Positions 11,797 to 22,372 of a stretch of 64,000 nucleotides of DNA are shown in pieces (the first letter of the stretch is position 1; each line of letters opens with the position of its first letter). The notes below the pieces were generated by a model. The model made no database searches. It was not told the DNA's origin and saw only the letters and a list, made by a program, of their open reading frames with translations. Position numbers and translations under genes: made by a program. Origin of the DNA: Capronia americana (Eukaryota > Ascomycota > Eurotiomycetes > Chaetothyriales > Herpotrichiellaceae). Where the stretch lies: assembly GCA_016110215.1 (NCBI GenBank), contig JADWQD010000019.1, forward strand, positions 186,001-250,000, written 5' to 3'.

Positions 11797-12629
11797 TCAC
11801 CAAGGCAGCTCGTAACCCTCGCGATGCCAGAACTTTCCCGTGTCCTCGATCGTTTTCTTACTGACAATGTTCTCCCACAGCTTTCTCGCCGCTTCTTCTG
11901 GCAACACAGTCTCGGGAGGCATCTTCGCCGTAGGTAACAGGTTAGTCTTGACAAAACCAGGATGCAAAAGCATGACTGTAACGCCCTTGTCCTTCAACTC
12001 GACCGCCAGACTCTTGCCAATCGAGTTCACGGCGGCTTTTGAACTCCGGTATGCATAATGCGTGCCGCTAGAATTGTCGGCTATAGAGCCCACGCGGCTC
12101 GAGACGATTCCAATCTTCGGGTTCGAAGACTTCAGAACGTTTGGCAGGAGAGCCTGCGTAAGGAGGAAAACCCCAAAAGTGTTGACTGCAAATGTCCGCT
12201 GGAAGACTTGCAAATTACTGGTGGTGAGGCTGTCGTCTTCGATCGCAGCGGCCACACCTGTTTCAGCGGATCGGTTACTTGCCGGTCCCTTCTTCAAGCT
12301 ATGACAGAAGCGCAAGGTATCATACCTGCTATGTTGAGTAGGAGATCAATAGTCGTGTCGCCAAGTGAGTCCTTGAACTTCTGGATGGACTCGGGGGAAG
12401 TCACGTCGACTTCGGCAGTATGGGCCTTCTTCGCCTGCAGCGCCCGAAGTCCTTCCCCTGTGTCTCGATCGACGGCGTATACAGTATATCCCTACCTCGA
12501 GCGTCATTTCGTAGATTCCTGTAAGGGTTCAGCCTGCCTGGCGGAGGCCTGTCTAACCTCGTCAACTAGTATGTTGGCGAAAGCATGGGCGATGCCAGAG
12601 TTCGCCCCTGTGACAACGGCAGTAGGCAT
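11797..12629 (-). CDS. Short-chain dehydrogenase/reductase (carbonyl reductase-like)
   Basis: Three exons: 12558-12629, 12326-12491 and 11797-12257. Introns of 66 nt (GTTAGA donor) and 68 nt (GTATGA donor) restore frame. The product is 232 aa, normal for a classical SDR. The Rossmann fold opens with VVTGANSGIA, where the third Gly of the usual TGxxxGIG is replaced by Ala (GIA), then GYTVYAVDRD, DVTSPES and LLLNIAGV (NNAG-equivalent, here NIAG). The catalytic region reads GIVSSRVGS followed by YAYRSSKAAV, giving Ser, Tyr and Lys in YxxxK spacing, and then HPGFVKTNL. Cofactor NAD(H) versus NADP(H) is uncertain; the Asp after the second strand (AVDRD) favours NAD(H). No substrate can be named. 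Confidence 0.88.
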
Positions 12630-13202
12630 GATGACGATAGGGCGTTAGACAAGAACGGTGGGTTATAGATGACAAGGTATCGAAGTAAGTATGCTCTCGT
12701 GTCTCTACAAGTGCCTTTAGTAGTATTGCATCAACTTGGCGTCATGGACTCAGGGCTCAGGCGGACAGGGAGATGGGGAGATGAGGAGATGAGGGGGCTT
12801 ACCCGCCAAGACATTAAGCGTAATCCTTCTGGAAAGAGGGGCCATAGAGGCTCATATTCCCTGTAATTCGGCATGCCCAAGCCTTTTAGCAGGTCTTGGT
12901 ATTGCTCCCGTTGGGCAGGTCAAACACTGTTGCGGCGGCCATCTCTGCGCCTGCCGTCCGCTAGCTGATGTGGACGCAGACGAGGCAGATGGAGGCTGAA
13001 AGTCTTGATCACTGTAGAAATCGCGCTCGCTGTCCCTATTTTTTTCCATGCCGTCGTCGCCGACGAACTCAGTCGCCGCTACCGATGCTGGATCCGGATT
13101 GCCGCTGACAGATCGCTGATGTCCTGCTCCCCACTGCACGGACCCGAGGTAGTGACAGGTGGAACCGGCGCCGACGTCTGACTGACGTGGGCGTCTTGTG
13201 GC
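12630..13202. other. Divergent promoter region, SDR and DUF3405 gene
   Basis: 573 nt separating the starts of two divergently transcribed genes. No coding frame supported. It is short enough for shared regulation of both genes. Confidence 0.55.
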
Positions 13203-15366
13203 ATGATCGAGCTCGTGCCCAAGGCCCTTAGCGACAAGCTCGGTTCTTCGGCCTGGATCTCAACTCATCGACGCGACTGGAGCAGCGACTCCTCTGGCAG
13301 CAGTTTGCTGAGCCACGGTGGGTCGCCGCGGCCACGAGAGGGCCATGGACGACATCTGAGCGTTTCAAAGTTCACGCCCAGGAGAGCATTATGGACGGCA
13401 GCGGCGATTGCTCTCCTGACGGTTGTCGCGCTTTGGTGGTCGCTCTCCCCCATGAGGATTGATCGACGCGTTGAGATCCCTGAACCAGATGTCGAGCAAG
13501 GAGATGGAGCGGACGTGATAGACCCTAATGGACCAATTCCGGCAGGCAAGTCGGTGGATCGCAATGGCAGGGAGGTCTTCTGGTGGGAGCAGTTTCCAAG
13601 GTGAGATCATCCCAGTGCACCTGCTCCAATGACAATCTAACCTTTGTGTCAGACTCCACGGTTTCTATCGTGGGCGCAAGAATATCGTCCCTTTCTCCGA
13701 CTACGTGCCTGAACAGAAGACCAGCTCATTCGACCCCTTTGACCCTGGCGATCGTGATGAACCACAGCTGACCGAGCTCCTGCCATCCTTGCCTCCGAAC
13801 TTTGAACGTTGCTATTTGGACGAGGAAAGAAAGGTTCTCCCACCCACAATATCCGCGTACCAAGGCCTACCACAGGGCATGTCCTCGCCTTTGTTTGGAT
13901 CTCAGAAAGAGCTTGGCATAAACGAAGAGGTGTGCTATGACCGCGTCAATCGGCTGGCACCATATGGCTTAGGAGTTTCTGAGGAGAAGGGCGGGCTGGG
14001 GGATGCTTCCAACGGTGACAATGGGGGTCTGGAAGAGGTTGCCATTACCGACTGGAGAGGCATGAAGTGGCACGAGGCACAAACCGAATGCTTTCAAAAG
14101 AACTCTGGCCAGATCCTATCTCGGAACGCCCTTGTCTTCCGCACCTGGAGCACATTCAAATATACCAAATATCACGTCGCTATGATCCGAGCCATCATCA
14201 GTGAACTTGCCTTGGCATCGGGTGGGCAATACACGGTTCATTTTCTGATCCACGTCCAGGATGATACGATTCCGATATGGGCCTCCTCGGAATTGTACAA
14301 CCAGGTCCTGAAAGACAGTCTGCCAGAAGAGTTCCATGGAATGGGCACTCTTTGGTCAGTGGCACAGATGGAGTTGATCTACCCGCCACCGTTTCCTGAC
14401 AGCCTGGTGAATTTCTCGGGCGGGGAGATTTACGAAGCATATCGGTCCTTGCACTTTCCGCTTCAATATTTTGCAGAGAGACATCCTGAGTACGACTATT
14501 TCTGGCAATGGGAGATGGACATGAGAGTTACCGGCCACTATCACGAATTGCTATCACAAATCGCATCTTGGGCCGAAAGCCAGCCTCGAGATCATGCTTG
14601 GGAACGGTCGGCCAGATTCTACATCCCGTCGTTATATGATTCTTACGAAGGCTACGCACAATCTGTGGTAAAGGAGGTCAGAGCAGCAAATGAAACGCCC
14701 ATTTCTGGCCCTCAGTTGCCCACTGAGAGACTTCTCGCCATACCACAACAGACCGTACCCGACTCGACGGATGAAATTACAGACCTTATCACTTTCAATC
14801 CTCTCTTCAACCCAGAACATACCCGCTGGGCCTTCCACAACGACATAACCGGCTACAATGTGACGCGCGACGGCCGGCCTCCGACACGTGCTGCTTTGAT
14901 CACGGCATCCCGCATGTCCCGTCGCCTGTTGCTGCTAATGCACCAAGAAACGTACGCCAACAAACATACTATGTTCCCCGAGATGTTCCCCGCGTCGATC
15001 GCACTGCATTACGGGCTCAAGGCAGTATACGCACCAATACCAGTCTACTTTGACCGGAACTGGCCCAGTGCCCATGCGGACGAGGTCTTCAACAATGCCC
15101 CAATAAGTTTAGAGGATGAGAAGGCCGGCATGGACCATGGACACGGGCATTTCCATGGTGAAGGCGGCAGTGTGTTTGGGCCTGGCGAACATGTTTTCAG
15201 AGGCGCCACGTATTATTCGAACGCGGCTTTTGCGGGATATCTCTGGAGGAGATGGCTTGGGAGGGAGAACGGCAATGATGAGGTCAACTGGGAATCGGAG
15301 GGTGGGCAAGGCGGAGGCAGGATGTGTCTCCCGAACATGGTCTTGCATCCGGTCAAGTTTGATTGA
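13203..15366 (+). CDS. DUF3405 type II membrane protein
   Basis: Two exons: 13203-13600 and 13653-15366, with a 52-nt intron (GTGAGA...CAG) that restores FPR-LHGFYRGRKN. The product is 703 aa. There is a cytosolic N-terminus rich in Ser, one membrane helix at residues about 61-81 (ALWTAAAIALLTVVALWW), then a long luminal part. The conserved core includes VFRTWSTFKYTKYHVAMIRA, HFLIHVQDD, YDYFWQWEMDMR and a late PEMFPASIALHYGLKAVYAP. This is the fungal DUF3405 family, probably a Golgi-type glycosyltransferase-like fold given its topology and the acidic EMD motif; catalytic activity is inference. A His-rich patch (MDHGHGHFHGEGG) near the C-terminus is unusual and could bind metal. Confidence 0.88.
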
Positions 15367-16132
15367 TGACGAATGTGGATGAATGTCGACTAGATCTGGA
15401 TATGTATATGGGTTCATGGAGCAGGGATGTGTGGGCCGTGGTCGCATCAGACGCTCTACGGGTTTGGGTCAAATGGGCCCTGTTGGAGTTGGACAGGATT
15501 ATGTTTACTTTTACACTTTGACCATCTGCACATAGTACGCATATCTCGACGACGCTTGAAATGTTATACATAACTGTAAGTAGGCTAGGATGGCAATGCG
15601 ACCTGTTCACATGGTTTGAAGTACGAGGTACGCCGGAAGCGGTTCATACCAAGAGGCCCTGCATGTTCCCGAGCTTTCTAGCCCTAAAGGGGCAAGTTTT
15701 CATCGACGAGCCATTGGTGTACCAGAGTCCCATCAGCCTCAGACAACACCTTCTCTCGAGTCATAAGGACGATAGGTCGCCCGCGGGAACCAAGACTGGA
15801 CGCTTTGTCAGCTACTATCCTATGATGCGTCGGTTTCTGCTACGACGATGGGGGGAAGAAGCACGCTTTGAGAATGGACAAAGTCACAACACCTGCCATC
15901 AAGAGAGAGAGAGAGAGAGAGAAAGCCGCAGAGAGCCGGTTTGTTCAGATAAATATCGCGTCCTTTCGCCCTCGTAACGACCGCATTCTGTGATTCCTAG
16001 AGTATCAGGCCCTGCCTTACTTCAACGAGAGATAGAGAGGAGATTGCAGATACTGTACTCGTCCACCACCACCACCTTCCCTCTCGATTCGGTCTGTTCA
16101 AGCTACAGTGGATACATATCTGGTCAGCTGAG
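15367..16132. other. Intergenic with GA microsatellite
   Basis: 766 nt between two plus-strand genes: the 3' flank of the DUF3405 gene and the promoter of the Hsp31-like gene. The only structure seen is the GA run listed separately and a short CCACCA run near 16060. Confidence 0.55.
15902..15923. repeat. GA dinucleotide microsatellite
   Basis: About ten GA units in a row, roughly 210 nt upstream of the Hsp31-like start codon. It may act as a GA-box promoter element or may be a neutral microsatellite. Confidence 0.9.
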
Positions 16133-17152
16133 ATGCCTCTCCCCCGCCGGGCCATCATTGCCGTCACGTCGGCGACGGCGCCTTTGCATAACGGGAACCC
16201 CACGGGACTTTTCATCAGTGAAGCCCTCCACCCGTACAAGGTCTTCAAGGCCCATGGGTTCGAAGTCGAGCTCGTGTCGGAGACGGGCACCTACGTGCCT
16301 GACTGGTTGAGTTTGCAGGAGAGCTTTCTGAGCGGCGAGGACAAGAAGGAATGGGAAGACACGAGCTCCGAGTTCCGCAAGAAGCTGGACAATATGCCGG
16401 CTGTCCAAGATGTTGATGGGAAGAAGGTATGTATGATTCGAATGTTTTTTGTTTAGGTTCTCGTCCAAGACACATAAGCGTCTGTGTGCACGCGATGCTG
16501 ACAAGCGTGGCTCCCTTGCGCCCTTGTGTAGTACGGGATCTTCTTCGCCAGCGCGGGACACGCCGCATTGATCGACTATCCTCATGCAAAAGGATTACAG
16601 AAGATCGCGACCGACATCTGGACACAGGGGGGAGTGGTTGCTGCTGTGTATGTCGTCCTCCTGGTTCTTTTCAAACTCGAAATCACCTCCCACTTCCACT
16701 TTCCCGCTGCTATTCTAGCCACTCCGGAGTCTGTGCTGCGTCGATGCTAACGCTCGTCATCTCAGATGCCATGGAGAGGCCATATATCCCGGGGTAGTCG
16801 ATCCCGCGACAGGTGAATCCATTATCAAGGGCAAAACCATCACGGGCTTCACCACTCAGGCCGAATATGACATGCACATTATGGATCCCATCAGGAGCTG
16901 GGGCGAACCACTGATTGACGAGTGGGCGGCCAAGTTGGGCGCCAAATGTAAGTTCCTTGAGGTCCCATCGAATGCAGTGTTGAGGCGAAGCTGTTTTTTT
17001 ACGCTTGCTAACACCTTCGGTACATAGATGTTCGAGCTGACGGTGTATGGGACGATTTCCATGTCACGGATGGTCGAATCGTGACTGGGATGAATCCTCA
17101 GAGCGCAAAGTCGACTGCGGAGGCAACGGTGGTGGCGTTCGAAAAGCTGTGA
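16133..17152 (+). CDS. Hsp31/DJ-1 superfamily protein (glyoxalase III-like)
   Basis: Four exons: 16133-16426, 16532-16647, 16766-16947 and 17028-17152; introns of 105, 118 and 80 nt. The product is 238 aa, almost the length of yeast Hsp31 (237). The catalytic triad of the Hsp31 class falls at the same positions: Glu30 in LFISEALHP, Cys138 and His139 in VCHGEAIYPG (nucleophile elbow formed across the second intron). Other family marks are the ASAGHAALIDYPHAKGLQ loop and the TGMNPQSAKSTAEA end. Family members convert methylglyoxal to D-lactate without glutathione and act as stress chaperones/deglycases in the cytosol. Glyoxalase III activity here is inferred from the conserved triad. Confidence 0.92.
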
Positions 17153-18006
17153 TCTAGGACTGCTGTGGGATTACATCCCTGGGAGTTTGTACTGCGATCA
17201 GGCGGACTTTCTCCCCTGCCACTCTTGGTGCATGGGCCCTCCAGGTCAACAAATGTGAATCAGAGAATGTGATATTTCCAGCGAATTTGAGTTGGCGTCA
17301 ATGCCTGAACCACTAGCTCTTCTGCAGGGGAGTTCTCTGAACGTCGTGTGAACGGCTGTTACCACCCTTGCTGAAGCTCCGCATAGTTTCTTGTCTTCAA
17401 GCTTGGCGAGAAGACGATGGCTACTCAACAGCAAATTGACCGAGATATGGGGCCGCAGAATGATCAGAGACACGATCTAGGGATCCAGGAGGGCGAGACG
17501 CATGGCCTTAATGAGAGAGGCGTGATTGCTCGCTTTCGTATTCCTACCACGCCAGCTGCGGAGGCGACTCGAGCCATTCCCAGATGAGGAAGGCACTCCA
17601 GCCAATCGCATATGGTTCCATGCATCCCTTCCACCTCTTGCCCTCGCTGGGCATCGGGAACCTTCCCTTCTTGAAGCCCCCAGTAACCAGGAGGTGCATG
17701 TGTGGATGTCTGGTCACCGATATAGCCCGGCAAGCATTCAGTGTCGGCTCTGCTACTTACCCTTTGGAAATACTTGAAGCACATCCGCCAGTCGGCTTTG
17801 ATGTTAACCGTTTGCCCTCGATCGCAGCGCCATGCTGACTGCCGCTCAAGACTCTGGTACAACATCTGCCACTCAGATCTCGAACTACCGCAAAGGGATC
17901 CTGAAATTTCGAGTTGGAGCCTATCCCAGCCGGCCAAGGGTGGCTGTCCGCCGGAGATCGACCCATTGCCCAAAGTCTCCCAACCCAGGCCATAGCTCCA
18001 ACGTGA
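17153..18006. other. Upstream region of the TF-like gene, possibly with unresolved 5' exons
   Basis: 854 nt. Several medium open frames exist on both strands, including about 169 codons on the minus strand (17464-17973) and about 85 on the plus strand (17741-17995), none with a recognisable domain. Some of this may be the 5' exons of the downstream gene, whose N-terminus I could not settle. Confidence 0.4.
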
Positions 18007-19515
18007 ATGTCAACAATGACCAGCAGGACCAGGAGGACCATCAGAGAGTCAAGGGGTCCCGCACTCCCGAGCTCACCTACGAGCCCTTTTGGGTCTTCCC
18101 GGGAGATGACAGCGCCAGTACTAGGGCGGGTGTGCATTTCTGTGAGCTCGAGAACAGCAAGTCCAGAGCATCAGGCTGACACAGCTGCAGACATGTACAG
18201 CTGGGCACCGTATTCCGGGTTTCGTAAAGGCAACAGCCAGCTCAAGAAAAGCGTCTTCGACACTGTTCTCAAGAACATCTTCCAAGACGATATGCTCTTC
18301 GAGGCAACCATAGGGTCCGTCCGCGCGATCCAGTTGGCGACTATGGCACATCAGCCGGCACATTCACGGATCCTGGCCCAACATGCGAACAGCGTCATCT
18401 CTAAACTTCGTTCCAGGGTGGCAACGAAACATGCTACTTCTGATTATACCATCTTGGCCATCCTGCAACTCATCACCTTATATGCAAGCCCCTTGACCCC
18501 ACGCATAGTATGTCACAAACTGATCCTGGTGTATCAGCTTTTCTCCCGCCGCGATGCAGACATGATAACCGAAATGGAACTGCACATCACGGCAATGCGA
18601 CGAATAATGGGACAAAGAAAGACCGGCGGCCAAGTCACGAGCCTAGATGGCTATATTGATTTCCGCATCTTGATGTAGGTTGACATAGGCAAAACGTGGA
18701 CCCCATACAATGACTGACGGCCTGGCGTTTGATAAGGTACGAGGAATTGTTGCAGTATTTCGAACGGAGGCGTCGGCTCGGAAATCCTATAAGCTCCGTG
18801 GTGATGGGTCCAACCACGTATTACCCTCTGTCCGATCCCGAGTTTGTGATAACTCGCCTGTCGACAATGCCTCGTGGTCTGGCCGCCCTCATGATGAGTG
18901 GGGCAATTTCCCGTCAGATCTTCTGTCTCACCGAGGAGATAACGCAGGTCAGCAAAGGTAATAAATAGCCCACGCTGGCCGAGTGGAATCACACTCACAC
19001 CGATTTCAGATCTTCGGAGCAACGGTAGCCGGGCCTTACCTCCCAATCCAGGCGCCACAGAAGCGACATTTCACTGCACCGACCTCCTGATGCATCGACA
19101 CTCACTGGGGATTCTTGACGAAATCCTTCTCGTCGCGCTTTTCACCTATTCCGAGCATATATGCCGCATGCATTGCAGTCCCGTCGCGATGGCTTCCGAC
19201 CCATTTCATCGCACCAGTTGCTTGGCACTGGCGTCACGGAGCAACTTGATGCAGGAGCTCTTTCCAGTGTCATCCGGCCCCAGTGACTCGCCTATCTTGC
19301 AGCAGACCCTGATGTGGATATCGGCCATGTTGATGGCAACGCGACTTCCTGATTCACCCGCTTGCGGGCTTGCTCAGCGGCTCTGGCGAATATCAGGTAT
19401 TGGGGAATTGACTGATATCGATCGTGCAATGCTCATCAGCCGGCACCTGTTCTTCTGGGACGACTATTTGACAGCTCGGTTATGGGAGAATCTTGCTCTT
19501 GTGACAGGCAGTTGA
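18007..19515 (+). CDS. Fungal transcription-factor-like protein, no DNA-binding domain visible
   Basis: Three exons supported: 18007-18674, 18737-18957 and 19010-19515. The introns are 62 nt (GTAGGT...AAG) and 52 nt (GTAATA...CAG). From the ATG at 18007 the product is 464 aa, but that start is uncertain because a stop codon lies directly before it and the first ~60 residues look atypical. From about residue 62 (MYSWAPYSGF) the sequence is helical and follows the pattern of the fungal-specific transcription-factor-like family (Fungal_trans_2/DUF3468 type): ALFEA-like DDMLFEATIGSVRAIQ, ISKLRSRV, TILAILQLITLYA, a block TRLSTMPRGLAALM and a C-terminal LTDIDRAML. No Zn2Cys6 cluster is present in or upstream of the model. 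It may be a co-regulator, a DBD-less paralogue, or truncated. Confidence 0.6.
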
Positions 19516-20399
19516 TGCAAATGAAAAAGGCTCTAAGTTGTGGTTGCGAGATCCTTGTCGGCTTCCACCAGCCAGGGGCCCGAAGGATGCCTTCGAGAAC
19601 AGTCTTTCTGTGATCGAACCAGCGATGCTAGCAAGCAACACATGGCAATTTCTTGTCAGCGAATGCCCGGCGGACCTGCCGATGGGTAAAGCAGAGGTGA
19701 AGCAGGAGATGCAATGACCGTCTGACAATTAGCAGAGGCCCTTGTCGCCAATGTATAAGTGGTCACATGGCGTGCTCGGGAGCCGGCGGGATGTTGATGC
19801 CAACGTAGGGAGGATCATCGCCGGCAAAATTCGTGACAGGGCGCGACTGTCAATGTGCTAATGAGGGTGATCTGAGCAGAACGGCGTCCATGATCCGAAT
19901 AGTCGTCCAAGAGAGACATGGCGCCGTCTTTCCCTTGCCCCAGGAATTCGCTCGTCCAGACGCCGTTTGCTCAAGTGGCATCTGGTGTGCGACTGAAATC
20001 TCATTGACACATGATTCAGGGTCCGCTGTGGGATTGAAGTGGGCGGGTGACAAGGGCTGTCGACTACGTTGGGCTCTAGTCCCCAGGATGAATCGATGTC
20101 AAGCAGATTTTTTAACGCCGAAGTCCGTAACAACATAAAATCAAACATGAAAGAAGATCTTGTGTGGCTGCATCGTCGCCGTCACCGGATTCCGAGGTGA
20201 TTCAACGAACTTCGCGGGGGTCGATACGAGTTCACGCGTTGCAATGTCCGTTGTCGGCATCGGACTTTCAATCTTCCGTCAACCGTCAACCGGATCTGAA
20301 TTCAAGGCGTAAACGTGAACTTTTCAACATGACCGTTTCGCTCACTCTTATCTCAATTCTCCAGCAAGTCGACTTATTCGAGCGAGAACTTCTGTCACC
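19516..20399. other. Intergenic, no gene seen
   Basis: 884 nt between two plus-strand genes, 3' flank of the TF-like gene and promoter of the Cgi121 gene. No supported frame. Confidence 0.5.
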
Positions 20400-21132
20400 A
20401 TGGTCGAAAAGATCAACTTGGCCCACATGCCGCCTGAATTGGCACTCTACGTGGCCGTGTACACGGATCTGGAAAACGCATCGTTTCTGAAGGAACAATT
20501 ACTGGCTGGCAATTCCGACTTTGAGTACGCCTTTATTGATGCAAGCATGGTCAGCGAGGATGTTCTACCTTGTTAGCCGGTGACTTTTGATTAATCTTCG
20601 TCTGTGGATGTAGGTCGTCTCCACGAAACAGGTCCTCGCCGCCGCTTTCCGCGCCATGAATGACTATCTCAATGACCGGCTGAAGTCGCGCAACGTCCAC
20701 TCCGAGGCTGTCTTCTCGCTGAGCCCAAATAACAATGTATGCGGAATCCTTGCTCCTCCACACAGTGTTGCCAAATTGACTTTTTGCAAGATCGGCGAGG
20801 CTTTTCGCAGATTCGGCGTGAGCGAAACGACGAAGAACTTGCTCGTACTCAAGGTCGCGACGAGCCCTGATATTACGCTCGAGAGTGTCACTCGACACCT
20901 GTCAGCGAATATTAAGGGTCGAGAATGTGTCTTTGATGACGCCACATTGGGAAATGTGGCAGACCTAGACAAGATCAGGAAGGTCTATAAACTGGGAGCT
21001 GCAACTCCAACAGGTCGATCAACCACGATTATGAATGGAGACTCCGGCTCCAACTTGAACAAGTCTGTCGACGAGTCGAAAGCCCTCGAGGTCCAAGTTC
21101 TGGGACTGATGGCTCTTCGAGGCGCAACATGA
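20400..21132 (+). CDS. CGI121: EKC/KEOPS complex subunit Cgi121 (TPRKB homologue)
   Basis: Three exons: 20400-20549, 20614-20736 and 20791-21132; introns of 64 nt (GTCAGC donor) and 54 nt (GTATGC donor, ttgcaag acceptor). The product is 204 aa. Family sequence is restored across both junctions: FEYAFIDASM-VVSTKQVLAAAFRA and FSLSPNNN-IGEAFRRFGVSETTKNLLVLKV. Cgi121 is the tRNA-binding subunit of KEOPS, which makes t6A37 on ANN-decoding tRNAs and also affects telomeres; it acts in nucleus and cytosol. The second intron is a multiple of three and contains no stop, so an unspliced model would insert 18 foreign residues in the middle of the conserved NNNI-EAFRRFG block. The last ~35 residues are a low-similarity Ser/Asn-rich tail. 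Confidence 0.9.
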
Positions 21133-21497
21133 AGGATTCACTTTCCTCTGTCAAGGCCTGATGTGGGAGTTGTGTACTGCCCGGATTCTCAGCTCCTCTG
21201 CAATGGGTTCCTGAGACTGTCCGTCGTGCTCGGAGACTGCCAGTCCAACTCGGAGTCAACGCAGGTGATGTGGGACCGTCACGTTCATATCTCCAACCCT
21301 GCGCAAATGGTCTGACCATCCAAACAACCCCGAACGCTTTCGACACAGGGCGATCCTCTCAGCCTCAACATGTTTACCAGCGAGCAATTGTGTGCAGTAT
21401 CGTCGCTTCTTTTTCGATCAGTCCACGCTTAACCTATCATCCGGCAACGCTCAGACATGCTGCGCGGATATACAACATCCTGACGCCGATATCCCGC
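21133..21497. other. Convergent intergenic stretch
   Basis: 365 nt between the ends of CGI121 (plus) and the membrane-protein gene (minus). Nothing but shared 3' flanks is seen. Confidence 0.6.
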
Positions 21498-22372
21498 TTA
21501 AATGTGCGACACTGTGATCCTGCTGTACCCTGGCCCATTCTTGCGTGTCCGGTACAGGATGTGGCCGAATATAGCGAGACCGACAAGTTCGAACACCGCC
21601 ACAACGATGGATGCGTACCACGTGTATTTCTAGCGAGCAACACAATCAGCACAAGATAGCCCGCATAATCAAGGCGACCATGACGGCGCTCAAGCGAGAA
21701 CCAGGCGACTCACCATTTCGACGCACATTGTCTCGAAGGACATCTTGCCATTCTCCAACGATTTATGGCTGCACGACCAGGACCACAAATCCCAGCTCTT
21801 CTTCCCGCGGCTGTCCTGCCATTTAAAGTACGCAGCAGCTACAATCCAGGCTGCGATGCCGAGCAGCGACGTGCAGAACACGGCCCAGCCGTGCAGGCGA
21901 GTTTCGCGAAGTTTGCGCACCTAGAGGGAAAGCATGCGAGATTAGCGCTGATTCGGGGACGATGAGCTGAAATATAATAACCCACCCCGCCGCAGAATGT
22001 CAACAACGACAGAATCTGCACAACCACAGCAATCACGGCGGCCCCGAGCATCACCCAAGTCGGCCACCCGTCAAGGTGGTTCGGCCATGCCCGTTGGCGG
22101 ACCCCGTTCGGTTGCTGTTGGACAACATTCTTCGTGGTGAACCAGACGGCGGCGGCGTGAGAGAGTACGCCGATGATCGAGGCTGCCACCGCCAAAGCGA
22201 CCACCCTAACGAGCACACGGAAGACGTTTGGCGCCGCTCTCGCCTTCCTTTTGGCCTTGCGTGCTTGCTCAGGTGTGGATGTTGGTGCCTGAGATAAGAA
22301 TGCTCCTCCGATATCCCCGCTGCCGTTTCTATCATGCCGCGATGGGAGGAGCAGATGTCGGAGAGGCTCCAT
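21498..22372 (-). CDS. Four-helix membrane protein (MARVEL-like topology)
   Basis: Three exons: 21986-22372, 21714-21920 and 21498-21629, introns of 65 and 84 nt. The product is 241 aa from the ATG at 22372; the frame stays open 41 codons further upstream, so a longer N-terminus is possible. After a basic N-terminal region (RKAKRKARAAPN) there are four hydrophobic segments: VRVVALAVAASIIGVLS, WVMLGAAVIAVVVQILSLL, GWAVFCTSLLGIAAWIVAAAYF and YASIVVAVFELVGLAIFGHI. The third is followed by a Cys-containing loop (WSWSCSHKS...SFETMC) facing the other side, and the protein ends with a short basic tail. This topology resembles fungal MARVEL/tetraspan membrane proteins; the family assignment is by architecture only. 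Confidence 0.72.

Noticed and set aside
17464..17973. 169-codon open frame on the minus strand upstream of the TF-like gene
   Set aside because: No domain, no signal, and composition unlike neighbouring genes. Kept only as a possibility in the gap entry.
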